Positions 1 to 6,333 are shown, numbered from the stretch's first letter. The stretch: DNA of 8,933 nt from Thermoplasmata archaeon (GCA_021833045.1 JAKBGP010000077.1:1-8933), one strand, 5' to 3'. Translations and numbers: made by a program. Notes: generated by a model from the sequence alone, not told the origin.

Positions 1-182
1 TCTGGCGTTCTTGCTTTCAGCATTCTCACGTTTCTGGCATAGTCTCTGATTGCATAAGAGCCAGGTGTCCAGGCGGGGATTGTTAACATGGTTATATCTT
101 CTGATACTGAGTCAATATTCATAGTAACCTGAAAGAAACCATTTTGAGGTTCTCTCATTTCTAATATATACCCTAATTTCAT
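1..182 (-). CDS. M61-family aminopeptidase, N-terminal fragment (cut by window edge)
   Basis: This is the first 60 codons of a leftward gene that runs off the window. The translation begins MKLGYILEM and contains PAWTPGSYAIRDYARNV at about residues 37-53. This matches the N-terminal signature of M61 glycyl-aminopeptidase-like proteins (P-x-W-x-P-G-S-Y-x-I-R-D-Y-A-R). Family members are zinc metallopeptidases with an N-terminal beta domain, a gluzincin HExxH domain and often a PDZ domain. The catalytic part lies outside the window, so activity cannot be judged. ATG at 182 is the only good start: an in-frame TGA lies eight codons upstream. GTGAT at 193-189 is a Shine-Dalgarno match six bases before it. 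The gene follows hemB after 32 bp on the same strand, so co-transcription is likely. A link to haem synthesis is not implied. Confidence 0.8.
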   Translation of the reverse strand, partial: MKLGYILEMREPQNGFFQVTMNIDSVSEDITMLTIPAWTPGSYAIRDYARNVRMLKARTP

Positions 183-188
183 TATATT

Positions 189-193
189 ATCAC
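189..193 (-). promoter_or_regulatory. Ribosome binding site of the M61 peptidase gene
   Basis: GTGAT on the minus strand, complementary to the 3' end of archaeal 16S rRNA, sits six bases upstream of the ATG at 182. It supports an internally initiated gene downstream of hemB rather than a leaderless one. Confidence 0.55.
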
Positions 194-214
194 TCTCACA
201 TTTTCAAAATTCAT

Positions 215-1183
215 TTAAATCTTTCCCTTCATCCCTTCTGCCAGTGATTCTGCAAAATAGGTAATGAAGATATCCGCTCCAGCCCTGAATACCGAAGTGA
301 CATATTCATTTATGGCTGATTCAGATATGAACCCATTTTTCACGGCATTAATTATCATGTTATATTCGCCACTTACACCATATGCAGCCAGTGGTCTATT
401 GAATATGGTTGAAGCTTCTCTGATCACATCCATATAGAATAATGAAGGTTTAACCATGATAATGTCTGCCCCCTCTTCTATATCAAGTTCAATTTCCCTC
501 ATTGCTTCATTTATATTTGCTGGGTCCATTTGATATGTTTTTCTGTCTCCAAAAGATGGTGTGGACTTTGCAGCGTCCCTGAAGGGACCGTATAATGAGG
601 ACGCATACTTGGCAGAGTATGCCATTATTGGAATATTTTCAAAACCATTTCCATCCAGTTCATTTCTAATTTTTTTTACCTGACCGTCCATCATTCCACT
701 TGGTGCAATAATATTTGATCCCGCCTCTGCCTGACTCACTGCAATTTTACCATAGTAGTCAAGAGTTTTATCATTCCATACTTCTTTTCCTCTCAATATA
801 CCACAATGGCCGTGATCTGTATATTCACACATGCAAAGATCAGTAACTACAAGGAGATCATTATTTCTAAATGACTTAATACTTCTCTGTATAACACCAT
901 CATCGGCGAATGACTGAGATCCCTCGCTATCCTTTTTTTCTGGAATACCAAATAAGAGCACCGTGTTTACACCAATTTTTTTCAAATGTTTTGCATATTC
1001 ATCAACACTATCGAGTGTCTGTGTGAATATACTGGGTAAGCTTGGTATTTCTTGCGGTTCAGTTAAATTCTCATCTATAAAAACTGGCATGATTAATCTA
1101 TCGAGGCTTATTTTTGTCTCACCTGTCAGGCTTCTTAAAAGTGGATTAGCCCTTAGTCTTCTTGGTCTGTACTCTGGAAACAT
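215..1183 (-). CDS. hemB: Porphobilinogen synthase (delta-aminolevulinic acid dehydratase)
   Basis: The enzyme condenses two 5-aminolevulinate molecules to porphobilinogen, an early step of tetrapyrrole (haem, sirohaem, corrinoid) synthesis in the cytosol. The 322-residue length is normal for the family. The two active-site lysines are visible: K192 in MAYSAKYASSLYGPF, and the Schiff-base lysine K245 in MVKPSLFYMDVI. The cysteine cluster DLCMCEYTDHGHCG (C117, C119, C127) marks the zinc-dependent type rather than the magnesium-only type. GVSGEY at 269-274 is the conserved late motif. The start at 1183 gives the usual MFPEYRPRRLR N-terminus. No Shine-Dalgarno precedes it, but a TATA-like box lies about 24 bp upstream, so the mRNA is probably leaderless. 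The next gene on the strand is the M61 peptidase. The identification is firm. Confidence 0.97.
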   Translation of the reverse strand: MFPEYRPRRLRANPLLRSLTGETKISLDRLIMPVFIDENLTEPQEIPSLPSIFTQTLDSVDEYAKHLKKIGVNTVLLFGIPEKKDSEGSQSFADDGVIQRSIKSFRNNDLLVVTDLCMCEYTDHGHCGILRGKEVWNDKTLDYYGKIAVSQAEAGSNIIAPSGMMDGQVKKIRNELDGNGFENIPIMAYSAKYASSLYGPFRDAAKSTPSFGDRKTYQMDPANINEAMREIELDIEEGADIIMVKPSLFYMDVIREASTIFNRPLAAYGVSGEYNMIINAVKNGFISESAINEYVTSVFRAGADIFITYFAESLAEGMKGKI

Positions 1184-1201
1184 ATAAGCAAATGACTGTC
1201 G

Positions 1202-1211
1202 ATTATAATAA
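1202..1211 (-). promoter_or_regulatory. TATA-like box of hemB (leaderless promoter)
   Basis: TTATTATAAT on the minus strand is centred about 24 bp before the hemB ATG, the distance expected if transcription starts at or next to the start codon. The 67-bp gap to the upstream ATPase gene leaves room for this independent promoter. Confidence 0.45.
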
Positions 1212-1250
1212 CCTTGTAATGGAAAAGGAGGTAATATAAAAGTGATATTT

Positions 1251-2699
1251 TCAGACAGACTCTATGAGATCATATGATGGCCATCCGCTCTGATCAACCA
1301 GAGATTGCACAGAAAAGTGCTTGTTGCCACCAGAATTGAGGAAGATAAATCCATCCTTATCACGGATGTGTAAGGAGAAAGTTGCATGGTGACTCAGTTT
1401 TTTGTAAAAATCTTCATCGCATATCATGAACACAGTTCCCGTAAGACGTATTTCATTCAATATGGTTAGAAAATCTCCTATGAAATTTTCGCCATAAGTA
1501 AAGTTGAGGAAATCTGTGGAAAAAATGTATACGTTGGGTCTTTTAGACGAACCTGTAAAATACTCAATTGCCTCACTGGTGAAATCCTCTGTCATTTTCG
1601 CCCCTTCAAGGTTTATCACGGAGGGATTTGTTCTTTTTGTTTTTTCTGCAGTTATATAATGTTTCAGCTGTTCTGGTTCCATGGTTAAACTGAATATTTT
1701 TGCAGACTCATAACTGCTTGAGGATACATCTATTACTCCTCTCCCCTCTGAGATGGTTCTCCTAACAAGAGAATTTTTAATCAGATTTACTGCAATGTCT
1801 GTTCTGTCAGATATTTCCATTCGATGAATCAGTACAAGAGAACCAATATCAACTGTTCTTTTGTTCATTGGAAGCACCTTTGAAATTGCAGAAACACCCA
1901 TGTCCACAGAATCCTTGCTCTCTTCGTTATCAGAAAACATGGGGATTTTCTGCGTAGGGTACGAAACAGATATTATTGGAAAAAGGGTAAATCTTCCATT
2001 CAGGAGTGAATATGAAAAGAAAGGAGTAGAACCAAGGGACAGGCCTCTTAGTTTTTCAATCCTCATGTATCTTATCATGTAATTTCTATCTATCTCCATG
2101 CTGAGGCTGATAACTCCATCTGAGAAATATTCTAATTTATCATTTTGTGTTGATTCGAGAACAACTATAAGTCCTGCACCACTCTTTTCAACCAGATCAT
2201 TCTGCAATATACTGAAAAGTGTAGTCTCATCAATGCTGTATTTCTGAGCAATAGCCTCGATTGAATCCAGAATTACAACCGGACCAAGTTCAAAATTTTT
2301 TTCTACAAATGTATAAATGGCGTTTAGCTCAGGGATTACCTCTTTTATATCAAATATTAACCCACTGGAACCTGTGAAATCAGAGTTCAGATTCTTTTCT
2401 TCAAGAAGTTTTTCAAGTTTCTTAAGAGATTCTGTGCTGACATATTTAAAATCTTCAGTATACGAAAAATTTTCTTTATTGATTCTATAGGAAATCTGGT
2501 CTATAAATGGAAAAGCATCCTTTAAAGGTTCGTCGTTAAATCTTGAGGAAAGAAAATGTATCGGTTGATTCTCATATAGGCGAGATGCTAACTCCAGACT
2601 GAATGTTGTCTTACCCGTACCGGGTCTTCCTTTTATTATAAGTGACTTCCCAAATTTTTGGTTAAAGAAATCCTTAAACACTTCAAATGGATCTTCCAT
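1251..2699 (-). CDS. GvpD-like RecA/KaiC-family P-loop ATPase
   Basis: The 482-residue soluble protein has an N-terminal RecA/KaiC-type ATPase domain. Walker A is GRPGTGKTT (residues 24-32). Walker B is GPVVILDSIEAI (139-150), with D145 ending the hydrophobic strand. DGVISLSMEID at 194-204, followed by MRYMRIEKLRG (209-219), matches the DGVI...KxRG strand-turn of KaiC-like ATPases. The C-terminal half (about 280-482) is another alpha/beta region without motifs I recognise. Length and layout resemble the GvpD family, which in haloarchaea represses gas-vesicle genes. Such homologues also occur in archaea without gas vesicles, and no gvp structural gene is present here. The role is therefore likely ATP-dependent regulation of unknown target. 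GvpD-like is my recognition from layout; general KaiC/RadA-like ATPase is the safe fallback. AGAGGTT precedes the ATG by eight bases. Confidence 0.75.
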   Translation of the reverse strand: MEDPFEVFKDFFNQKFGKSLIIKGRPGTGKTTFSLELASRLYENQPIHFLSSRFNDEPLKDAFPFIDQISYRINKENFSYTEDFKYVSTESLKKLEKLLEEKNLNSDFTGSSGLIFDIKEVIPELNAIYTFVEKNFELGPVVILDSIEAIAQKYSIDETTLFSILQNDLVEKSGAGLIVVLESTQNDKLEYFSDGVISLSMEIDRNYMIRYMRIEKLRGLSLGSTPFFSYSLLNGRFTLFPIISVSYPTQKIPMFSDNEESKDSVDMGVSAISKVLPMNKRTVDIGSLVLIHRMEISDRTDIAVNLIKNSLVRRTISEGRGVIDVSSSSYESAKIFSLTMEPEQLKHYITAEKTKRTNPSVINLEGAKMTEDFTSEAIEYFTGSSKRPNVYIFSTDFLNFTYGENFIGDFLTILNEIRLTGTVFMICDEDFYKKLSHHATFSLHIRDKDGFIFLNSGGNKHFSVQSLVDQSGWPSYDLIESV

Positions 2700-2707
2700 T
2701 AGGTTTT

Positions 2708-2714
2708 AACCTCT
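2708..2714 (-). promoter_or_regulatory. Ribosome binding site of the GvpD-like ATPase gene
   Basis: AGAGGTT on the minus strand lies eight bases before the ATG at 2699 and supports that start. The message therefore has a leader. ATTTAAAT at 2755-2762 is a possible TATA box for it, giving a leader of roughly 30 bases. Confidence 0.5.
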
Positions 2715-2847
2715 TATATTGCGTTGAAAGTTTATCCCAACACTGTTATGTGTAATTTAAATCAGATTTAAACATTTTGGTTTTAATATTTAAAGCACAA
2801 CCTAAATACCACACTTTCAATATGAGCACAGCACTGGACGTGTTCAC

Positions 2848-2891
2848 ACCATTCCTCTCTGGAATAGGTTGTTATTACCATATTGTTGGTA
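2848..2891 (+). repeat. Two adjacent small hairpins, possible structured RNA
   Basis: The first hairpin pairs ACC-ATTCC (2848-2855) with GGAAT-A-GGT (2861-2869). It has eight base pairs, one bulged A and a five-base loop TCTCT. The second pairs TACCA (2876-2880) with TGGTA (2887-2891) around a six-base loop. A TATA-like stretch at 2783-2793 would place a rightward start near 2814, and a T6 run at 2995-3000 could end the transcript. I do not recognise a known RNA family. The element could also be a DNA-level protein site or chance. Confidence 0.3.
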
Positions 2892-3038
2892 GATGTATTA
2901 GGTTCAACTATTTTACTATTATCTTTGGTACTCTTCAGTCTTATCTCTTACAATCGTTCTAAAATCGATCATCATATCATCTCAAGTTCGTGAATTTTTT
3001 GGGCAATCAGGATAATAAGTAATTTCTTAAATATTCTG

Positions 3039-3071
3039 AACCGGTTAGTCTAAAACTTACGTAACAGGTTA
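3039..3071 (+). promoter_or_regulatory. Direct repeat AAC(C/A)GGTTA next to the mdh TATA box
   Basis: AACCGGTTA at 3039-3047 and AACAGGTTA at 3063-3071 differ at one base and start 24 bp apart. The first contains the perfect palindrome AACCGGTT. The second ends on the first base of the TATA/BRE element. Location and spacing suit a transcription-factor site controlling mdh, but the factor is unknown. Confidence 0.4.
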
Positions 3072-3083
3072 AATTTATATATA
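3071..3083 (+). promoter_or_regulatory. TATA box upstream of mdh
   Basis: AAATTTATATATA is the strongest TATA-like element in the window. Transcription would begin near 3103, giving mdh a leader of about 70 bases, in contrast to the apparently leaderless hemB and PCNA messages. There is no Shine-Dalgarno before the mdh ATG, so a second weak promoter nearer the gene cannot be excluded. Confidence 0.6.
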
Positions 3084-3175
3084 GGAACGTTTAATAACTT
3101 TCCTTTTGGATGTGTTCACTCCCAACTGTTATAAAGGATAAATAACAATTTAACCCTTAAAGTAATACCATTAAC

Positions 3176-4144
3176 ATGAGATCTAAAATATCCGTAATAG
3201 GAGCAGGAAATGTTGGAGCTACAGTTGCACAGTTTATTGCACTTAAGGACCTTGGAGATGTATATTTGTTTGATGTTGTTGATGGAGTTCCAGAAGGGAA
3301 AGCACTTGATATGATGGAAGGAACACCACACTGGGGTACAGATTTGAACATTAAGGGATTCACAACAGTTGATCCGAAGAATTACGAGAATATGAAGGGT
3401 TCTGACGTTATTGTTATAACTGCTGGTCTTGCAAGAAAACCAGGAATGAGCAGAGATGATCTGCTAGCCAAAAACATAGCCATAATAGCCGATGTTGCAA
3501 AAAATGTAAAGAAATATTCTCCAGAATCAGTAATTGTAATCGTATCAAACCCGGCTGATACAATGGCATATGCTTTTCAAAAGGTTAGTGGAATAGAACC
3601 AAAGAAAATTATAGGCTTAGGTGGTTCACTTGACAGTTCAAGATTCAGGACATTCCTCGCAATGGAACTTAAAGCCTCAGTTCAGGATGTAAATGCATTT
3701 GTCATAGGTGGTCATGGTGATGATATGGTACCATTTATCAGGTATTCTTCTGTTGGAGGCATTCCCATAACAGATCTTCTCAGTAAGGAAAAAATAGATG
3801 AAATAGTAAAAAGGACGAGATTTGGTGGAGGAGAAATAGTAGATTACCTTAAGACAGGAAGCGCCTACTACGCGCCTGGTATAGCAATAACAGCAATGGT
3901 AGAATCAATAATAAAAGACAGAAGAAGAATGATACCATGTGCCGCGTTTGTGGATGAGAAAACATCAAAGCACTATTCAGCACAGGGACTATTTATTGGA
4001 CTTCCAATACTTATAGGAAAAAATGGAGTGGAGAGAATCTTTGATATTAACTTCACAGCAGAGGAAAAGGAGCTTTGGAACAAAACAGTTGCCTCAGTAA
4101 AAGGTAACGCAGAAAAAGTAGATCAGTTCCTAACAAAACAATAA
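3176..4144 (+). CDS. mdh: Malate dehydrogenase, NAD-dependent, LDH-like
   Basis: The enzyme interconverts malate and oxaloacetate with NAD(H) in central metabolism. At 322 residues it is normal for the LDH-like archaeal/bacterial group. The Rossmann motif GAGNVG is at 9-14, and D33 after the second strand favours NAD over NADP. AGLARKPGMSRDDLL (83-97) carries R87, where lactate dehydrogenases have glutamine, and R93. These select malate/oxaloacetate. VSNPAD (N125), LDSSRFR (D153, R156) and GGHGDDMV (H180) supply the remaining substrate and proton-relay residues. All catalytic positions are present. The ATG at 3176 begins MRSKISVIGAGN, the expected short lead-in. The gene stands alone, divergent from the ATPase gene and ending six bases before the convergent queC stop. 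The call of malate over lactate dehydrogenase rests on R87. Confidence 0.95.
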   Translation: MRSKISVIGAGNVGATVAQFIALKDLGDVYLFDVVDGVPEGKALDMMEGTPHWGTDLNIKGFTTVDPKNYENMKGSDVIVITAGLARKPGMSRDDLLAKNIAIIADVAKNVKKYSPESVIVIVSNPADTMAYAFQKVSGIEPKKIIGLGGSLDSSRFRTFLAMELKASVQDVNAFVIGGHGDDMVPFIRYSSVGGIPITDLLSKEKIDEIVKRTRFGGGEIVDYLKTGSAYYAPGIAITAMVESIIKDRRRMIPCAAFVDEKTSKHYSAQGLFIGLPILIGKNGVERIFDINFTAEEKELWNKTVASVKGNAEKVDQFLTKQ

Positions 4145-4171
4145 TTTCATTTATTTTTTATATTTTTTTAA
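4145..4171 (+). terminator. Oligo-T terminator of mdh
   Basis: Just after the mdh stop are runs of six and seven T separated by a short A/T stretch, with no stem. This is the usual archaeal oligo-T termination signal. The same tract encodes the C-terminal lysine-rich tail of QueC on the other strand. Confidence 0.5.
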
Positions 4172-4855
4172 GTTTCTTAAATAATCTATATAAAAGTCAG
4201 GATATGTTTCATAGGGAGTCGGATCTATTTCTCCCGCATCCATGAAACCCCTCAATCTAAGTAGACAGGAATCACACCTTCCACATGCTTTTTCTCTGCC
4301 ATTATAACAGGAATATGTGAGTTCATATGGGGCATTATTCTTTATCCCCATAGTTATTATCTCACCCTTATTCAGGTACTGAAGTGGTGCCATTATCTTT
4401 AAGTCACTCCTGTCAAGTCCATGTTGCAGGCTCTGTTCCATTGAGCTTATAAAATTTGGTCTGCAGTCCGGATAACCTGAATAATCTACTGAGTTGACTC
4501 CCATCATAATTGTTCTGGCATCCAGTAATTCTGAGTATGCAGCCGCTATTGATAGGAATAGTATATTCCTGCCAGGAACATAGGTATTGGGAATCTCTTT
4601 TCTTTCAAGCTTACCAATTTCTACTGCCTCATCACCCGTAAGTGAACTACCCCCTATCTGCCTCAGATCTATCTTGAATACAATTCTTTGAATGCCGTAA
4701 AAATCAGCAATTTTCTTTGAGGATTCCAGCTCCCTTCTATGCCTCTGACCGTAATCAAAGCTGAGTCCAGTGATATTATATCCATTTTTCTTTGCGAATG
4801 ATAAGACCGTTGTAGAATCCAGCCCTCCTGACATCAATATTATTGCATTATCCAA
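4151..4855 (-). CDS. queC: 7-cyano-7-deazaguanine (preQ0) synthase
   Basis: QueC converts 7-carboxy-7-deazaguanine to preQ0 with ATP and ammonia. In Archaea preQ0 is the base inserted at position 15 of tRNA on the way to archaeosine. The PP-loop ATPase motif SGGLDSTT begins at residue 9, and PNTYVPGRNILFLS follows at 89-102. The C-terminal zinc site has all four cysteines (C183, C191, C194, C197 in SCYNGREKACGRCDSC). I chose TTG at 4855: GGAGTGA at 4867-4861 is five bases upstream, and the product then begins MDNAIILMSGGLDS and is 234 residues, as is usual. Alternatives are GTG at 4864 and ATG at 4909, which would overlap queD by 62 bases. With the TTG start the overlap with the queD stop is eight bases. 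It is the last gene of the SDR-queD-queC operon. Confidence 0.93.
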   Translation of the reverse strand: MDNAIILMSGGLDSTTVLSFAKKNGYNITGLSFDYGQRHRRELESSKKIADFYGIQRIVFKIDLRQIGGSSLTGDEAVEIGKLERKEIPNTYVPGRNILFLSIAAAYSELLDARTIMMGVNSVDYSGYPDCRPNFISSMEQSLQHGLDRSDLKIMAPLQYLNKGEIITMGIKNNAPYELTYSCYNGREKACGRCDSCLLRLRGFMDAGEIDPTPYETYPDFYIDYLRNLKKYKK

Positions 4856-5324
4856 TTTTCTCACTCCATGAAGCTTTCTGTCCTGGTCCTTCATACACTG
4901 AAACTTCAATCAATTTAACATTCTTCTCAAATTTCACTTTACTGACTATTTCCCTTGCAAAAAATCTTGATAATTCCTCGCTGCTGCTGTAATCCACATC
5001 GCACAGATAAACAAACTCTTCGGGTATTGACATAGTTTTTCCTTCGTATTTTATTATGAATTGGCCGTTCTCCTTTTTCTGTTCCATATCTTTTCCATGC
5101 ACGGGAAGTATAAGCTTATGATCAATTTCCTCAAGAAACTTTCTCATCTCTCTCTTCACGGTCACAAAGTCAGCTACCATGCCATTCAGTAATTCTCCTT
5201 CTATTCTGATATCGATTGCATAATCATGTCCATGTAATCTTTTACACTTATCATGGTATGGAATGAAATGTGCAGCCGAAAACTTCATATTTGTTTCCCA
5301 TCCATTTATATATATACTCATCAT
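4848..5324 (-). CDS. queD: 6-carboxytetrahydropterin synthase (QueD; PTPS family)
   Basis: QueD turns dihydroneopterin triphosphate into 6-carboxytetrahydropterin, two steps before QueC in preQ0 synthesis. Numbered from the start used here (158 residues), the zinc ligands are H19 (AAH) and H31, H33 (HGH). The catalytic C27 sits in CKRLHGH. This C-x3-HGH pattern is that of true QueD (PTPS-I) rather than the Glu-bearing PTPS-III group. D68-H69 (DHKLIL) and E145 (VYEGPG) complete the site. The protein is longer than the roughly 120-residue bacterial enzyme because of an insertion after DHKLILP. GGTGA lies seven bases before ATG 5324, which overlaps the SDR stop as ATGA. The next codon, ATG 5321, is also possible. 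A longer reading from 5360 would overlap the SDR gene by 40 bases and is unlikely. Translation is probably coupled to both neighbours. Confidence 0.93.
   Translation of the reverse strand: MMSIYINGWETNMKFSAAHFIPYHDKCKRLHGHDYAIDIRIEGELLNGMVADFVTVKREMRKFLEEIDHKLILPVHGKDMEQKKENGQFIIKYEGKTMSIPEEFVYLCDVDYSSSEELSRFFAREIVSKVKFEKNVKLIEVSVYEGPGQKASWSEKIG
4861..4867 (-). promoter_or_regulatory. Ribosome binding site deciding the queC start
   Basis: GGAGTGA on the minus strand lies inside the 3' end of queD and five bases before TTG at 4855. It argues for the short TTG-initiated QueC over the longer ATG-initiated reading. Confidence 0.5.
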
Positions 5325-6166
5325 TCTTTCTTCACCCTGTTCTTCCGGATCATATCCCACATATTATCATCTATCTGTGAAAGCATGTTGAACTGTCCAG
5401 CACCCTGTATCCATTCTCCACCATCTATAGTTATAATTTCACCATTTATAAACGAAGAATAATCACTGATAAGATATGAAACAAGTTCTGAAATATCATC
5501 AGTAGTTCCAAGCCTTCGCATAGGATTTTTTTCCTTAAGGATTTTTTCATAGCTATCATCTGGAATCAGATTCTTCCATGCTCCTTGAGTCTTGAAAGGA
5601 CCAGGCGCTACCCCATTGGTTCTGATGCCCTTTGGACCCCATTCTACAGCAACACTTCTGGTAAATGCTCTCAAACCACCCTTTGCTGCGGCCGAAGGAG
5701 TAACGAATGCTGAACCAGTATCCGCGTAAGAAGTTAGTATATTCACAACACTTCCCCTGATCTTCCTTTCCATCCATCTTCTCGATACCTGAACTGAAGT
5801 GTTAATTGAACCCATTAAAACTATGTCTATTACTGATTTGAAGGCATTCATTGACAGATCTTCCGTCCTCGATATAAAATTACCTGCAGCATTATTTACA
5901 AGTCCTATTATCTCTATTTTTCTAAAAGTTTCATCAATGAACTCGTTCACAGCGTCAAAGTTTCTTATGTCAATTGCCTTATATTCAAGATTACCATTAA
6001 TTGCATTCACTCTTTGTTTTGTTTCCTCAAGGGTTGATTCGGTTCGGCCAAAAGTATAAACACTGGCACCATAACTGGCAAACTTCAGGCAAAGAGACTG
6101 CCCAAGACCGGTTCCACCTCCGGTGATAATCACCCCCTTATTTTTAAACGGAGTACCTTCCAACAT
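5321..6166 (-). CDS. Short-chain dehydrogenase/reductase, 2,4-dienoyl-CoA reductase-like
   Basis: This is a 281-residue NAD(P)-dependent SDR oxidoreductase. The dinucleotide motif TGGGTGLG is at 15-22 and NNAAGN at 91-96. The classical YxxxK is absent. Instead Y147, S158 and K162 fall in SYADTGSAFVTPSAAAKGG, with Tyr-to-Lys spacing of 15. That is the arrangement of mitochondrial/peroxisomal 2,4-dienoyl-CoA reductases (Tyr199, Ser210, Lys214 in the human enzyme). NFISRTEDLS after NNAAG and VAPGPFKTQGA also resemble that group. A role in unsaturated acyl or isoprenoid CoA reduction is family inference; the substrate is not shown. As first gene of the operon it overlaps queD by four bases, so a pterin-linked role is an alternative, since sepiapterin and pteridine reductases are also SDRs. 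A TATA-like box lies about 42 bp upstream of the ATG. Confidence 0.88.
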   Translation of the reverse strand: MLEGTPFKNKGVIITGGGTGLGQSLCLKFASYGASVYTFGRTESTLEETKQRVNAINGNLEYKAIDIRNFDAVNEFIDETFRKIEIIGLVNNAAGNFISRTEDLSMNAFKSVIDIVLMGSINTSVQVSRRWMERKIRGSVVNILTSYADTGSAFVTPSAAAKGGLRAFTRSVAVEWGPKGIRTNGVAPGPFKTQGAWKNLIPDDSYEKILKEKNPMRRLGTTDDISELVSYLISDYSSFINGEIITIDGGEWIQGAGQFNMLSQIDDNMWDMIRKNRVKKE

Positions 6167-6201
6167 AACCTTTGATTATTCATACAACCTTAAGCTTTAT
6201 G

Positions 6202-6214
6202 ATAAATTAATAAA
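6202..6214 (-). promoter_or_regulatory. TATA-like box of the SDR-queD-queC operon
   Basis: TTTATTAATTTAT on the minus strand is centred 42 bp before the SDR ATG, giving a predicted leader of about 16 bases. AGGTT directly abuts the ATG and is too close to act as a normal ribosome binding site. Confidence 0.4.
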
Positions 6215-6224
6215 CTTTTATTTG

Positions 6225-6248
6225 AAAATCTTCTCGTTAAAAGATTTT
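6225..6248. repeat. Inverted repeat upstream of the SDR operon promoter
   Basis: AAAATCTT (6225-6232) and AAGATTTT (6241-6248) are perfect eight-base complements separated by eight bases. The dyad lies just upstream of the operon TATA-like box, where an activator or repressor could bind. The AT-rich composition makes chance possible. Confidence 0.35.
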
Positions 6249-6333
6249 AAGGAGAACCTGGGATATATTTCATGTATATTTCGAAAATATAATATCTAAA
6301 GCTCCGATTACCAACGGATTCCCAACCGGAAAA

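Larger units (their letters stand above)
2700..3175. other. 476-bp intergenic region between divergent ATPase and mdh genes
   Basis: No convincing protein gene is present. A 61-codon open frame at 2777-2962 has neither a Shine-Dalgarno nor neighbour-like codon choice, so it is not called. From left to right the gap holds the ATPase ribosome binding site and possible TATA box, an AT-rich TATA-like stretch at 2783-2793, two hairpins at 2848-2891, a run of six T at 2995-3000, a direct repeat at 3039-3071, a strong TATA box at 3071-3083 and an 11-codon open frame at 3110-3145. This is long for such a compact genome, which suggests regulatory or RNA content. Confidence 0.6.

Noticed and set aside
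1219..1277. Strong GGAGGT on the plus strand at 1227-1232 with an ATG and a GTG nearby
   Set aside because: The frames it could serve end after 6 and 11 codons and lie between two minus-strand genes. It is most simply a chance match.
2777..2962. 61-codon open frame on the plus strand in the long intergenic gap
   Set aside because: No Shine-Dalgarno at either ATG, codon choice unlike the neighbouring genes (few ATA codons for isoleucine), no recognisable motif, and the interval contains hairpins instead.
2935..2975. Minus-strand ATGATGA followed 30 bases later by CTGA, resembling C and D boxes of an archaeal guide RNA
   Set aside because: There is no internal D'/C' pair, the spacing is wrong for a standard double-guide RNA, and the flanks do not pair to form the terminal stem.
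3116..3363. Minus-strand open frames overlapping the start of mdh
   Set aside because: They are shadows of the firmly identified mdh reading frame, with no supporting motif or ribosome binding site.
5556..5777. Minus-strand open frame inside the SDR gene, suggesting a frameshift or nested gene
   Set aside because: The SDR frame is continuous with all motifs in order, and the alternative product is low-complexity shadow sequence.
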